DNA of 64,000 nucleotides from Chloroflexota bacterium (GTDB taxonomy: Bacteria > Chloroflexota > Anaerolineae > Anaerolineales > Anaerolineaceae). The position numbers and the translations under genes were made by a program. Where the stretch lies: NCBI GenBank assembly GCA_029556265.1, contig JAKQFH010000069.1, positions 1 to 64,000 of the forward strand. Reading direction: 5' to 3'. This document shows, one piece after another, positions 12,284-19,965 of this stretch. The first letter of the stretch is position 1. Each line of letters starts with the position of its first letter. Below the pieces are notes generated by a model. The model was not told the origin of the DNA. It searched no databases and was given only the letters and a program-made list of their open reading frames with translations.

Positions 12284-12313
12284 CGGGGAGGGTTGTTTTT
12301 CGGACCCTCCCCG
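12284..12313 (-). terminator. Hairpin between the S1-domain gene and pyrG
   Basis: A 10-bp perfect stem (CGGGGAGGGT with ACCCTCCCCG) with a 10-base loop lies between the S1 gene stop and the pyrG start. The following minus-strand sequence (ATACTTTTAAG) has only a short T run, so termination may be partial. Confidence 0.55.
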
Positions 12314-12356
12314 GTTCATTCAATCTTGCTTGCTCATTCGATTGGCAAGTAACATG

Positions 12357-13142
12357 CTAATCCTTAATTTGTTTGCCCTTAAGTGTGCGATCAAAGATAT
12401 CATCCTGGTCGGTATCCACGTCTTTAGCCCGTTTGACGCGGTTGGATATCTGAGGTTTTCGTTTCTCGGCGCGGTCCATCGCCTGACGCAAGGCAATTTC
12501 CATAAAGGTCGGGTCCGGAATAACTTCCTCGGCAGGCACTTCCACTTCCACTTCCTGCTTCGCTTTGCCCTTTCTGGCGGGGCGCTTCACTTCAATTTCT
12601 TCAGCTTCCGGAGCTTCCTGCAAGGCTTTCATACTCAGCTTGATTTGCTTTTTGCGTTTGTCCACTTCGAGTACTTTAACGTCCACCTCGTCGCCCACTT
12701 TGACGACCTCGGAAGGAACGCGCACATAATTATGCGAAAGTTCGCTGACATGAACAAGCCCCGGACGTTCCGCCCCAAGTTCAACGAAGGCACCAAAAGC
12801 TTCCAGGCGCACAACCTTACCATGCAGCACCATATCAGGCGCAATTTCGCGCCATTCCAGGGCGAGAGGTTCGCGCATGGTCAGTTCCACATGGTCCTTG
12901 AGCACGCGTCGCACCCAGACATTGACCGAGTCGCCAACTTTAATGATGTCTTCAAGGTTTTTAACGACCGCGTCTGGAGCCACAACGTTGACGACCTGAG
13001 AAATATGCAGGAAGCCCGGCACCTTTTCACCAATGTCAATGATCGCGCCTTGCAGCGAAGTTTTCATCACCTTTCCTTCGAATTTCTGCTTTGGCTTCAG
13101 GCTGGTTTGTGTAGTGCTGGTTTGTTCGATTGGGCTTTCCAT
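12357..13142 (-). CDS. Two-domain S1 RNA-binding protein
   Basis: The protein has 261 residues with two S1 (OB-fold) domains, at about residues 18-90 (FEGKVMKTSLQGAIIDIG) and 103-175 (LHGKVVRLEAFGAFVELG, GLVHVSELSH). A charged Lys/Glu-rich tail follows. It resembles the repeat unit of ribosomal protein S1 but is far shorter than the usual multi-domain form. It could be a short S1 homologue or a general RNA-binding regulator. It starts a minus-strand run leading to pyrG and eno. Confidence 0.82.
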   Translation of the reverse strand: MESPIEQTSTTQTSLKPKQKFEGKVMKTSLQGAIIDIGEKVPGFLHISQVVNVVAPDAVVKNLEDIIKVGDSVNVWVRRVLKDHVELTMREPLALEWREIAPDMVLHGKVVRLEAFGAFVELGAERPGLVHVSELSHNYVRVPSEVVKVGDEVDVKVLEVDKRKKQIKLSMKALQEAPEAEEIEVKRPARKGKAKQEVEVEVPAEEVIPDPTFMEIALRQAMDRAEKRKPQISNRVKRAKDVDTDQDDIFDRTLKGKQIKD

Positions 13143-13318
13143 TATTTTCTCCCGGGAGAATTAGTTCACAATGGGCAAGTATACCCCACCAAATAAATCT
13201 TTGTCAAATTGAACACATTCGCTCGTGGCAAGCGCCAGCGCGTCTCTCTGGCAGCATTGTGGCAGGTGGATCCGCATCGGGCCTTATTGCGTTACAGCCC
13301 AAATTCCGGTCCGTCACT

Positions 13319-13975
13319 TCAACGCTTACTGATTTTTGCCGCGATCCGATCACCGACAGATTGCACCACTTGCACAAATGCGACCAGAAGGACCACCGTT
13401 GCCAACATCACCTCCGTCTCGAAACGTTGATACCCATAACGTATCGCCAGGTCGCCCAAGCCGCCGCCTCCCACCGCGCCAGCCATGGCCGAATAACCCA
13501 CCAGACTGATCAGCGTCAGAGCAATTCCCAGGACCAATCCCGGCATTGCCTCCTTAATCATGACTTTACGCACGATTTGCCAGTCGCTGCTGCCCATCGC
13601 CTGCGCGGCTTCAATCACGCCTGAGGGCACTTCTCTCAGCGCGCTTTCGGTTACCCGCGCGAAGAATGGCACCGCCGCCAGTGTGAGCGGCACAATGGCA
13701 GCGGTCGGGCCGATGCTCGTCCCTACTATCCAGCGCGTGAAGGGGATTAGGACGACCAGCAGGATGATAAACGGCAGCGATCTGGTCAGGTTGACCACCG
13801 CTCCCAGAAGCTTGTTTAATAACGGTCTGGGGCGCAAACCGCGTTTGTCGCTCAAAACTAACAGCACTCCGAGCGGCAGCCCAAGCAACACAGTGAGGAA
13901 GGTTGACGCCCCAACCATGTATAGCGTGGTCAGACTCGCCTGCGATAAACGCGGCCACCAATCCATGATGTTCAT
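13319..13975 (-). CDS. metI: Methionine ABC transporter permease MetI
   Basis: The protein has 218 residues with about five membrane segments. The EAA loop GVIEAAQAMGSSDWQIVRKVM is characteristic of the MetI family of importers. Its start overlaps the metN stop (ATGA), so translation is coupled. It forms the MetNIQ importer for D/L-methionine with the two upstream genes. Confidence 0.93.
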   Translation of the reverse strand: MNIMDWWPRLSQASLTTLYMVGASTFLTVLLGLPLGVLLVLSDKRGLRPRPLLNKLLGAVVNLTRSLPFIILLVVLIPFTRWIVGTSIGPTAAIVPLTLAAVPFFARVTESALREVPSGVIEAAQAMGSSDWQIVRKVMIKEAMPGLVLGIALTLISLVGYSAMAGAVGGGGLGDLAIRYGYQRFETEVMLATVVLLVAFVQVVQSVGDRIAAKISKR

Positions 13976-14952
13976 TGATACACCTCCACGCGCAGCCCCA
14001 AATCACGCAAATATGCCAGCGCGGCCTGCGTTTGCCCGCCTTTAAACTCCACCTGCAGTTGGCCTACCCGCTTGCCCCCGATTTGCTGGATATTCCCACC
14101 GAGAATATTCACGTCCACATCAAACTGCCGCACCAGGCCGGCTAAAATTGGCTTTTCCGCGGCATCGCCCAAAAATGTGATCACAGCCTGCACCGCCAGA
14201 GCATCCGCCCGCAAGCCCGCGGGGGGCGGAAAAAACGCCCTTGAAAGCCGGCTCGAGGGGTCGGCAATCAGGTCGGAAATTGCCCCGGACTCTACCAGCC
14301 GCCCATCCTCCAGCAGCCCGGCATGATCGCAGATATTCTTGACTACCTCCATCTGATGCGTAATCAACAGAATGGTCAGCCCCAGCCGTTGGTTTAGGTC
14401 TTTCAGCAGGGACAAAATGGACTCGGTTGTGCCTGGGTCAAGCGCGGAGGTCGCTTCGTCGGATAACAGCACCTTTGGGTTGTTCGCGAGGGCTCTGGCA
14501 ATCCCAACCCGCTGCTTTTGCCCGCCAGAAAGCTGGGCTGGATACGCCCGGGCTTTTTCTTCCAGGCCCACCAAAGACAAAAGTTCGCGCACGCGCTTTT
14601 CCCGTTCAGTCTTTTGAACGCCAGCAAGCTCCAGAGGATAAGCAATGTTTTCAGACGCGGTGCGCTGCGAAAGAAGGTTGAATTGTTGAAAAATCATGCC
14701 GATTTTCCGTCGGGCTCTTCTCAGGTCTTTCCCTTCGAGGGCGGTAATTTCCTCGTCATCAACCCAGACTCTCCCGCAATCCGGCGTTTCGAGGCGGTTC
14801 ACGCAGCGAATCAAGGTGCTCTTTCCGGCGCCGCTCGCGCCCACAACCCCAAAGATTTGGCCCGGTCCAATCTCCAGCGAGACATCGTGCAGCGCGTGTA
14901 TCTCACTGGCGCCGTCAGTAAAGCTTTTACTTAAGTGCTCAAGTTTTATCAT
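13972..14952 (-). CDS. metN: Methionine ABC transporter ATPase MetN with NIL domain
   Basis: The product has 326 residues from the ATG at 14952; four codons upstream only a TTG is available. Walker A is GASGAGKST, the signature is LSGGQKQRVG and Walker B is VLLSDEATSALD. The last 90 or so residues form the NIL ligand-binding domain (FDVDVNILGGNIQQIGGKRVG), which in characterised MetN proteins senses intracellular methionine and inhibits transport. It is coupled to metI. Confidence 0.95.
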   Translation of the reverse strand: MIKLEHLSKSFTDGASEIHALHDVSLEIGPGQIFGVVGASGAGKSTLIRCVNRLETPDCGRVWVDDEEITALEGKDLRRARRKIGMIFQQFNLLSQRTASENIAYPLELAGVQKTEREKRVRELLSLVGLEEKARAYPAQLSGGQKQRVGIARALANNPKVLLSDEATSALDPGTTESILSLLKDLNQRLGLTILLITHQMEVVKNICDHAGLLEDGRLVESGAISDLIADPSSRLSRAFFPPPAGLRADALAVQAVITFLGDAAEKPILAGLVRQFDVDVNILGGNIQQIGGKRVGQLQVEFKGGQTQAALAYLRDLGLRVEVYQ

Positions 14953-14962
14953 GGCAGTTTTC

Positions 14963-14991
14963 AAGTGCAGGCGGCAGTGCCGCCTGCACTT
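14963..14991 (-). promoter_or_regulatory. Perfect intercistronic hairpin between metQ and metN
   Basis: AAGTGCAGGCGGCA is the exact reverse complement of TGCCGCCTGCACTT, separated by one base. This gives a stem of at least 12 bp with a small loop. No T run follows on the minus strand, so it is more likely an mRNA-stabilising or processing element than a terminator. It would allow more MetQ than MetNI to be made. Confidence 0.6.
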
Positions 14992-14999
14992 TTCCGATT

Positions 15000-15848
15000 T
15001 CAGTCGCCAAAAGCCGGCAGGACAGAACCGGCATAATGCGATTCGATGTAATTTTTCACTTCCGGAGAATTGAGCAAGGAGATCAACTTCAGGATGCCCG
15101 GGTTTTGCTCATTTCCCCGCCTGACAGCGAGGATATTGACGTAGGGATTGCCCTGGCTGCTTTCCAGCGCGAGCGCGTCCTTGGCTGGCGTCAGGCCGCC
15201 TTCCAGCGCGTAATTACCATTGATGACCGCCAGGCTGGCATCCTCCAGGGACCGCACCAGCTGGGCGGCTTCCAGTTCGGTGATTTTTAGGTTTTTTGGA
15301 TTGGTCAGGATGTCATCCAAAGTTGCCTTGAAACCGGCTTCCGGCTTCAGGGTAATCAGTCCGTTGGCTGCCAGAAGGTTCAAAGCCCTGCCGCCGTTGG
15401 TGGCATCGTTAGGGATCAACACGACCGCGCCGTCCGACACCGCCGCCAGATCCTTAAGTGTCCGGGAGTAGATACCGAGCGGTTCGATGTGGACATTCGC
15501 CACGGATACCAGGTCGGTCCCGCGTTCGGCGTTGAAGTCCTCAAGATACGGCAGGTGCTGGAAGAAATTCGCGTCCAGCAGCCCGTCGTTCAGCGCCAGG
15601 TTGGGCTGAACATAATCCGTGAATTCAACGATTTCAATCTCGAGCCCCGCGGCGGCGGCCAGATTGTCCCGGATGTAAGCTAATATCTCCGCGTGCGGGA
15701 CTGGTGAGGCCCCGACTTTGACTTTCAGCAGCGTTCCCGGCTCAGCTGCTTTTGTGGGGGAACTGGACGCGCAAGCGCTGAGTGCCAGGCTGGTAATTAT
15801 GACCAAAACAAGAACGACCAGAACAGATTTCCAGGATAGGTTTTTCAT
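15000..15848 (-). CDS. metQ: Methionine-binding lipoprotein MetQ
   Basis: The protein has 282 residues with a lipoprotein signal peptide and lipobox LSAC (Cys at about 26) followed by a short Ser/Pro linker. The NLPA/MetQ family body shows KVGASPVPHAEIL, NFFQHLPYL and IPNDATNGGRALNLL. It binds methionine outside the membrane and feeds MetNI. GGAG precedes the ATG. It is the first gene of metQ-metN-metI. Confidence 0.95.
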   Translation of the reverse strand: MKNLSWKSVLVVLVLVIITSLALSACASSSPTKAAEPGTLLKVKVGASPVPHAEILAYIRDNLAAAAGLEIEIVEFTDYVQPNLALNDGLLDANFFQHLPYLEDFNAERGTDLVSVANVHIEPLGIYSRTLKDLAAVSDGAVVLIPNDATNGGRALNLLAANGLITLKPEAGFKATLDDILTNPKNLKITELEAAQLVRSLEDASLAVINGNYALEGGLTPAKDALALESSQGNPYVNILAVRRGNEQNPGILKLISLLNSPEVKNYIESHYAGSVLPAFGD

Positions 15849-15877
15849 TTTTTCTCCAAATCATTGCTAACTTAACC

Positions 15878-15902
15878 AAAAAGCCACCGGTTGACCGGCG
15901 GC
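15878..15902 (-). terminator. Intrinsic terminator in the metQ leader
   Basis: On the minus strand GCCGCCGGT pairs with ACCGGTGGC (one G-U pair) with a tight loop, followed at once by TTTTT. It lies 30 bases before the metQ start codon. A terminator placed inside a leader marks regulation by attenuation. Confidence 0.8.
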
Positions 15903-16063
15903 ATTGGTTTAAGATACGTCACCGGTCCATCAGTATTCTGATTGGCGGTGACCGCTTGGCGTCAGGATGTGGCTTTATTCCCGGCGCACGTTGCGTGCCA
16001 CCGCCGGGGCATGACCATCATTTGGCCAAAAGAGAAGGATTTTCCACCTGATTTTGACAACAT
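15903..16063 (-). ncRNA. Structured metQ leader, candidate metabolite-sensing riboswitch of unknown class
   Basis: The leader runs from the predicted start at about 16063 to the terminator. It can form an outer stem TCAGG/CCTGA enclosing a GGCC/GGTC hairpin and a long CCGGC-GCACG-CAA-CGTGC-GCCGG hairpin. A second element has GTCACCG/CGGTGAC with an inner ATCAG/CTGAT stem. The conserved S-box segments (GGCAACC and others) are not seen. Because the gene is a methionine importer, the expected ligands are SAM, methionine or a relative, but this is inference. Confidence 0.5.
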
Positions 16064-16069
16064 GTGCCG

Positions 16070-16098
16070 ATGATACACGCGAAGCAAAGGCCTGTCAA
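16070..16098 (-). promoter_or_regulatory. Strong sigma-70-type promoter of metQNI
   Basis: On the minus strand consensus TTGACA (16098-16093), a 17-base spacer and TATCAT (16075-16070) are seen. The insertion sequence ends 17 bases upstream of the -35 box, so the promoter was left intact. Confidence 0.8.
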
Positions 16099-16106
16099 GT
16101 CTTTGA

Positions 16107-16115
16107 ATTCGTTAA
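16107..16115. repeat. 9-bp target site duplication, left copy
   Basis: ATTCGTTAA directly before the element is repeated exactly at 17648-17656 directly after it. Nine bases is the usual duplication length for ISLre2-family elements. Confidence 0.93.
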
Positions 16116-16152
16116 GTTACTGTTTCAAATTTGACTAAAGTAACAAAAAAGA

Positions 16153-16201
16153 GAGAGTTCCTGCCATAATTGGGATAGCGACATCACAAGGAGGAACTCT
16201 C
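16153..16201 (+). promoter_or_regulatory. Inverted repeat covering the transposase ribosome binding site
   Basis: GAGAGTTCCT (16153-16162) is the exact complement of AGGAACTCTC (16192-16201). The second arm overlaps the Shine-Dalgarno AAGGAGG (16188-16194) and ends two bases before the ATG. The layout is the same as in the element at the left edge although the sequences differ. Confidence 0.65.
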
Positions 16202-16203
16202 AA

Positions 16204-17622
16204 ATGACAGAACAAGCTGTCGAGATAATTATACAAGTAAAGATAGGAGCGGTTGGCAAAGAAATCAGGGAAGACATACCGATCAATAATTTGATGTCAG
16301 GAATTACCAAATTGGCAAAAGGCTTTACAAACGTCATCGCTGCGATTGTGATGGAAGTAGCCGAGCAAGCTATCCATGTCCACGTACCGAAGAGTTGGAT
16401 AAACCTGGGGACTGCCCCTCGGAGTGTGCTCACAGAAATTGGTTTGATCAGATACAAACGACATATCTATGAGGATGACAAACAGCAAAGGCGAAAACCC
16501 CTCGACGAGCTGTTGAATATTCTGCCTTATGAACGCAACAGCAAGAAGGTAGAGGCGATGATCGCCAGTCTGGCAACGGAGATCAGTTATCGACAAACTG
16601 CCGAATTAAGCGGATACATCCTGAACGATCAGATCAGTGCCAGTACAGTTGGCCGGATGTGTCGCAGGGTAGGAGAGAAGATCCAGGCTATCGAGAGCCA
16701 TGAAATGTTTGCAAAGCCGCTTATGGGGGACTGCCCGGCTGATGTTTTGTATTGTGAAACAGACGGAGTATATATCCATCTTCAACGAGAGAATCAGAAA
16801 CGAACCGAGGTCAAGGTGGGGATGTTTTATACAGGCAAAAGCTGGATTGGAAAGGATCGTTATCGTTGCACAGATAAGGTCACAACCTGCCAGCTGGGGG
16901 TTTCCAGTACCGCCTGGCAGAGTCATTTGAGGGAATTGGCCTATCGAACCTATGATTTTGATCACATCCGGCTTGCTGTGGTTGGAGGAGATGGAGCAGA
17001 ATGGGTGCGCAACAGTTTTGATGGTCTCGGCAAACCCACAGTTCATCTGCTGGATCGCTTTCATGTGGTTCGCAGTTTGAAACGAGGTTTTGCTTCGGTG
17101 TTGGACATCAATGAGCTGAGAAAAGACTTGTTCAGCAAAGGTTTTGGAGCGATAGAAAAGACCCTTCTAGAAGCTATTGTTCCCGGGAAGGGAGCATTCA
17201 TGGAAAGACAAATTGAAAACTTCAACTATCTCAAGACCCACCAGAGCATTTTGACAGACTTAAAACAACGAGGTTTGGAGGGTTTCAAATTCTCAAATCT
17301 GGGGGCGATGGAAAGCAATGTGGATAAACTGGTCCGGCAGCGAATGAAAGGTCGGGGTATGTCCTGGACATGCAAAGGTGCCAGGTCCCTTCTGGCGGTG
17401 ATGCGGCACAAAGATCTTATAAAAAGCCATGCGTTTGCACAGATAGGACGTGTGGAGATGCACACAATCCCCAGGGCAAGAGCTCCCAAAAAAAGTGCCC
17501 CGGAATGGTTTGCCACCACCTATTCCATCCCTGTATTTGACGCACCATCTGCATCAAATTCCTGGGTACAATTGCTCAAACGCCGTCTCAACGACAGCCT
17601 CTCGATCAATGCTTTTTTCTAG
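16204..17622 (+). CDS. ISLre2-family transposase, full length
   Basis: The protein has 472 residues, a normal length for the family. The probable DDE residues are in CETDGVYIHLQ, VVGGDGAEWV and GAMESNVDKL, followed by RQRMKGRGMSW. AAGGAGG lies nine bases before the ATG. Codon use is less GC-rich than the neighbours. Homology to the copy at 1-1156 is clear but distant, so they are separate arrivals. Confidence 0.95.
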   Translation: MTEQAVEIIIQVKIGAVGKEIREDIPINNLMSGITKLAKGFTNVIAAIVMEVAEQAIHVHVPKSWINLGTAPRSVLTEIGLIRYKRHIYEDDKQQRRKPLDELLNILPYERNSKKVEAMIASLATEISYRQTAELSGYILNDQISASTVGRMCRRVGEKIQAIESHEMFAKPLMGDCPADVLYCETDGVYIHLQRENQKRTEVKVGMFYTGKSWIGKDRYRCTDKVTTCQLGVSSTAWQSHLRELAYRTYDFDHIRLAVVGGDGAEWVRNSFDGLGKPTVHLLDRFHVVRSLKRGFASVLDINELRKDLFSKGFGAIEKTLLEAIVPGKGAFMERQIENFNYLKTHQSILTDLKQRGLEGFKFSNLGAMESNVDKLVRQRMKGRGMSWTCKGARSLLAVMRHKDLIKSHAFAQIGRVEMHTIPRARAPKKSAPEWFATTYSIPVFDAPSASNSWVQLLKRRLNDSLSINAFF

Positions 17623-17647
17623 GTCTAGTCAAAAGTGAAACAGTTAC

Positions 17648-17656
17648 ATTCGTTAA
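17648..17656. repeat. 9-bp target site duplication, right copy
   Basis: ATTCGTTAA, identical to 16107-16115. Confidence 0.93.
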
Positions 17657-17870
17657 ATGCGCGGAGGCCAGCGAATCGTTTACAATTTTCGAATCAAGGA
17701 CCTGAAAGGTGCCGCGCCATTTAAGCGCGGCAGGATACGGCTCAATTGCGGCTCAACACAAACAACCGGAACGGTATCAGACACTCAGAAGTGGTCAGCT
17801 CAACCTGAAGCAGTCTGTCGAACGCCTTTACTATCGCAAGAGGACATTTCTATTGAGCCATGGCACAATC
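17648..17870 (+). repeat. Copy A of a diverged direct repeat of about 210 bp
   Basis: It matches 19556-19775 over its length with scattered substitutions and one single-base gap. Both copies hold the perfect hairpin GCCGCGC/GCGCGGC and the block GGACATTTCTATT. The homology continues 14 bases to the left of the insertion sequence (16102-16115), so the element inserted inside this repeat. A partly conserved reading frame exists (QRIVYNFRIKDLK at the start), but the gap shifts it. A decayed gene or a non-coding element are both possible. No other gene is seen up to 17914. Confidence 0.75.
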
Positions 17871-17914
17871 ATCAATCACCCTGAGCACCGAACCAAAGCA
17901 GGGTAGATATGAAT

Positions 17915-17938
17915 ACGGGCGGGTCTGAACCCGCCCGT
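17915..17938 (-). terminator. Perfect 10-bp hairpin downstream of the secreted protein gene
   Basis: ACGGGCGGGT pairs with ACCCGCCCGT around the loop CTGA, about 40 bases after the stop of the minus-strand gene. No T run follows on either strand, so it may act as a stabilising end or a weak bidirectional terminator. Confidence 0.5.
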
Positions 17939-17978
17939 AAGCTAATTTAGAGAGATTTTCACCCTATGGAGCCAATGT

Positions 17979-19391
17979 TTACTTTTTAATCAAAGGCAAG
18001 TAATTCATAAAATGTTGTTGAGCGACTTTGAGATAGGTCTCATCATCATGATGGTTGTATTCAGAGTAAGCTACCGTCGCCAGCCCGGCAGGACTGACGC
18101 TCACAGCAACAAAACTGGCTTCGTCGGTATATCCAGACCCACTATCAAGCGTTTTGCAGGTCCAGTATTGAAATAAATATCCTGGTGGAACATCTCCACA
18201 GTTGCCCCAATCTTCGCCATAAGCAAAAGCAGGGCGGGCGATTTTTAATTGGGTTGGAGCGAGTTCTACCGAGGCATCCATGTAAGCGATAATTGGATAT
18301 CCCTGACTGTCGACATCCATGGAAAGGCCGTAATTACCTGCTGGTGTTCCGACATGGTCCACAGAATAACAATCGAATGCCGTGCTGGTGCAGTTGCCAC
18401 CGCTACCAACGTATACCGCGTAACGCAAGTCACTACCAAACATGTAATAGGAATCATAATAGGCTAATTGGATCTTATCAGTTGGGCTGTTTGGGGCATG
18501 TAACGAGACGTACTTGCCTCTGTTTATACCGTCATCAATTGTCAAGCAATTCCATTCATTATTGGAGCAGGAACCGCCAAAACCGTAATACTGAGCCATA
18601 TCCAGAGATTTTAAAGAGGAGTTGAAGAAGGCAACAGACAATGAACCGTCATAGGCAAAATCAATCGATACGAAGGAACCATGGTCGGTATTACCTGCGT
18701 CGGTAATGCTGTCGATCGTTTCACAAGACCAGGTTGGGCTCCCTCCGTTACAGCCCGAACCGCCTGAGCCTTTGAAGGTTGCGAGCTTGACAGATCCGTA
18801 TGGATAGCCCGCTGTATTGAGAGCGTGATAACCTATCACAGGTTGGTGATTACTATTGAACTTCAAGGAAGTATAGCTGCCCCGCGATTCGGTACTGAAA
18901 CCCGGTGCATCCACTGAGTAAATAGTCCAAGGCTCCACAGCATTTGATTTATATCTGGCATACTTTAATTGCCGATTGGTCGCATCATAATAAGAGATCC
19001 CGACCATAGTGTAAAAAAGGACGGGTGGATTATAAACGTAAATCACGTCAATTGAACTGAACCTGCCAACATCACCGCTGGAATCGACCAGGTGGCAGTT
19101 CCAATCATTGTTATTATGGCAGTTCCCCGTACCAGGGGTAACCTCGTGCGCCATCCAGAGGTCCCCATTGATAGAATCATAGTAGCTGATATAGGCCATT
19201 CCTGAGGTAGGATGGTGCGCGATGGATACATCCGTTCCCACCCCTGAGCCTGGATACCAATCCACAAGCTGGGTGGTCCATGGTTCCTTGGCGGGTGGAT
19301 TGGCAGCTGACGTACTGGCAGCGTCCACTTTGGTGCTGACAGTTAGCAAAATTAAAACGAAAAAGAAGTAGAAAATCCTCCTGGTGCACAT
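17979..19391 (-). CDS. Secreted repeat protein of unknown function with C-terminal YLPLIKK tail
   Basis: The protein has 470 residues. The signal peptide has a basic start, a long hydrophobic stretch and likely cleavage after VDA. The body repeats a unit with a Ser-hydroxy/Asp start, ISYYD or AYYDS, then LKYAR or LRYAVY, resembling propeller-type blades (sialidase/BNR-like surfaces), with paired Cys in several blades (NWNCHLVDSS, TWSCETIDS, EWNCLTIDD, AFDCYSVD). It ends NYLPLIKK, like FLPLIIR at the end of the beta-helix protein. GAGGAATT precedes the start. It sits between two copies of a 210-bp repeat. Function is not recognised. Confidence 0.75.
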   Translation of the reverse strand: MCTRRIFYFFFVLILLTVSTKVDAASTSAANPPAKEPWTTQLVDWYPGSGVGTDVSIAHHPTSGMAYISYYDSINGDLWMAHEVTPGTGNCHNNNDWNCHLVDSSGDVGRFSSIDVIYVYNPPVLFYTMVGISYYDATNRQLKYARYKSNAVEPWTIYSVDAPGFSTESRGSYTSLKFNSNHQPVIGYHALNTAGYPYGSVKLATFKGSGGSGCNGGSPTWSCETIDSITDAGNTDHGSFVSIDFAYDGSLSVAFFNSSLKSLDMAQYYGFGGSCSNNEWNCLTIDDGINRGKYVSLHAPNSPTDKIQLAYYDSYYMFGSDLRYAVYVGSGGNCTSTAFDCYSVDHVGTPAGNYGLSMDVDSQGYPIIAYMDASVELAPTQLKIARPAFAYGEDWGNCGDVPPGYLFQYWTCKTLDSGSGYTDEASFVAVSVSPAGLATVAYSEYNHHDDETYLKVAQQHFMNYLPLIKK

Positions 19392-19555
19392 GAATTCCTC
19401 CTGAGTGTGTGTAGTCCGCTGACAGGAAGCCTGGAGATCTTACCGGCAGGTAGAGTCGACAAGTCTGAACAGGCAGTGATCCCAAAACATGAACTAATTT
19501 TGAGGTTGTAATGTGATAATTACATTGTAGTACATTAAAATATTAAATCAAGAGA

Positions 19556-19775
19556 TTGAATGGGTTAAATATGCGGATGCCAGCGAATTGTTTACAATTT
19601 TCGAATCAAGGACCTAAAAGCTGCCGCGCCATGTAAGCGCGGCAGGATACGGCCGATTGCGGCACAACACAAACAACCGGCTCGGTATCAGACCCTCAGA
19701 AGTGGTCAGCCCAACCTGAAGCAGCCGGCCGAACGCCTATACTATCGCTATAGGACATTTCTATTCCGCTCAGAT
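19556..19775 (+). repeat. Copy B of the 210-bp direct repeat
   Basis: This is the uninterrupted counterpart of copy A on the other side of the secreted protein gene, in the same orientation. It lies in the 570-bp gap between that gene and the next lipoprotein gene. Apart from a possible TATGAT -10 box at 19805-19810, nothing else is seen there. Confidence 0.75.
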
Positions 19776-19965
19776 ATTCCCGGGCAAGCCCCGTCCAACA
19801 TTTTTATGATACACTTATCCGTGTTTCCAGACGTATAACATTTACCAATTGAATAGGATACTTCAGCCAGCTGTTGTTTTTAATGCACTTCGCCTCTTTT
19901 TCAGGCTCACGTTTCAACAAACGTCAGACGTTCAAAATCTGAGAAATGAATTATCTGGAGGAGCA

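Larger units (their letters stand above)
16116..17647 (+). mobile_element. Complete ISLre2-family insertion sequence
   Basis: The element is 1532 bp. Left end GTTACTGTTTCAAATTTGAC and right end (reverse complement) GTAACTGTTTCACTTTTGAC form imperfect terminal inverted repeats of about 22 bp with three mismatches. It has a single intact transposase gene and a perfect 9-bp target duplication. This points to a recent insertion. It lies between the metQ promoter and a 210-bp repeat, and in fact interrupts the left edge of that repeat. Confidence 0.93.

Noticed and set aside
12267..13196. Plus-strand frame of 309 codons opposite the S1-domain gene
   Set aside because: The minus strand encodes two clear S1 domains; the plus-strand product is His/Phe-rich in the way antisense frames of Glu/Lys-rich proteins are.
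15903..16063. metQ leader as a classical S-box or T-box
   Set aside because: The S-box GGCAACC segment is not present, and the GGTGGCAC stretch only superficially resembles the T-box AGGGTGG core, lies too far from the terminator and has the wrong bulge for tRNA-Met.
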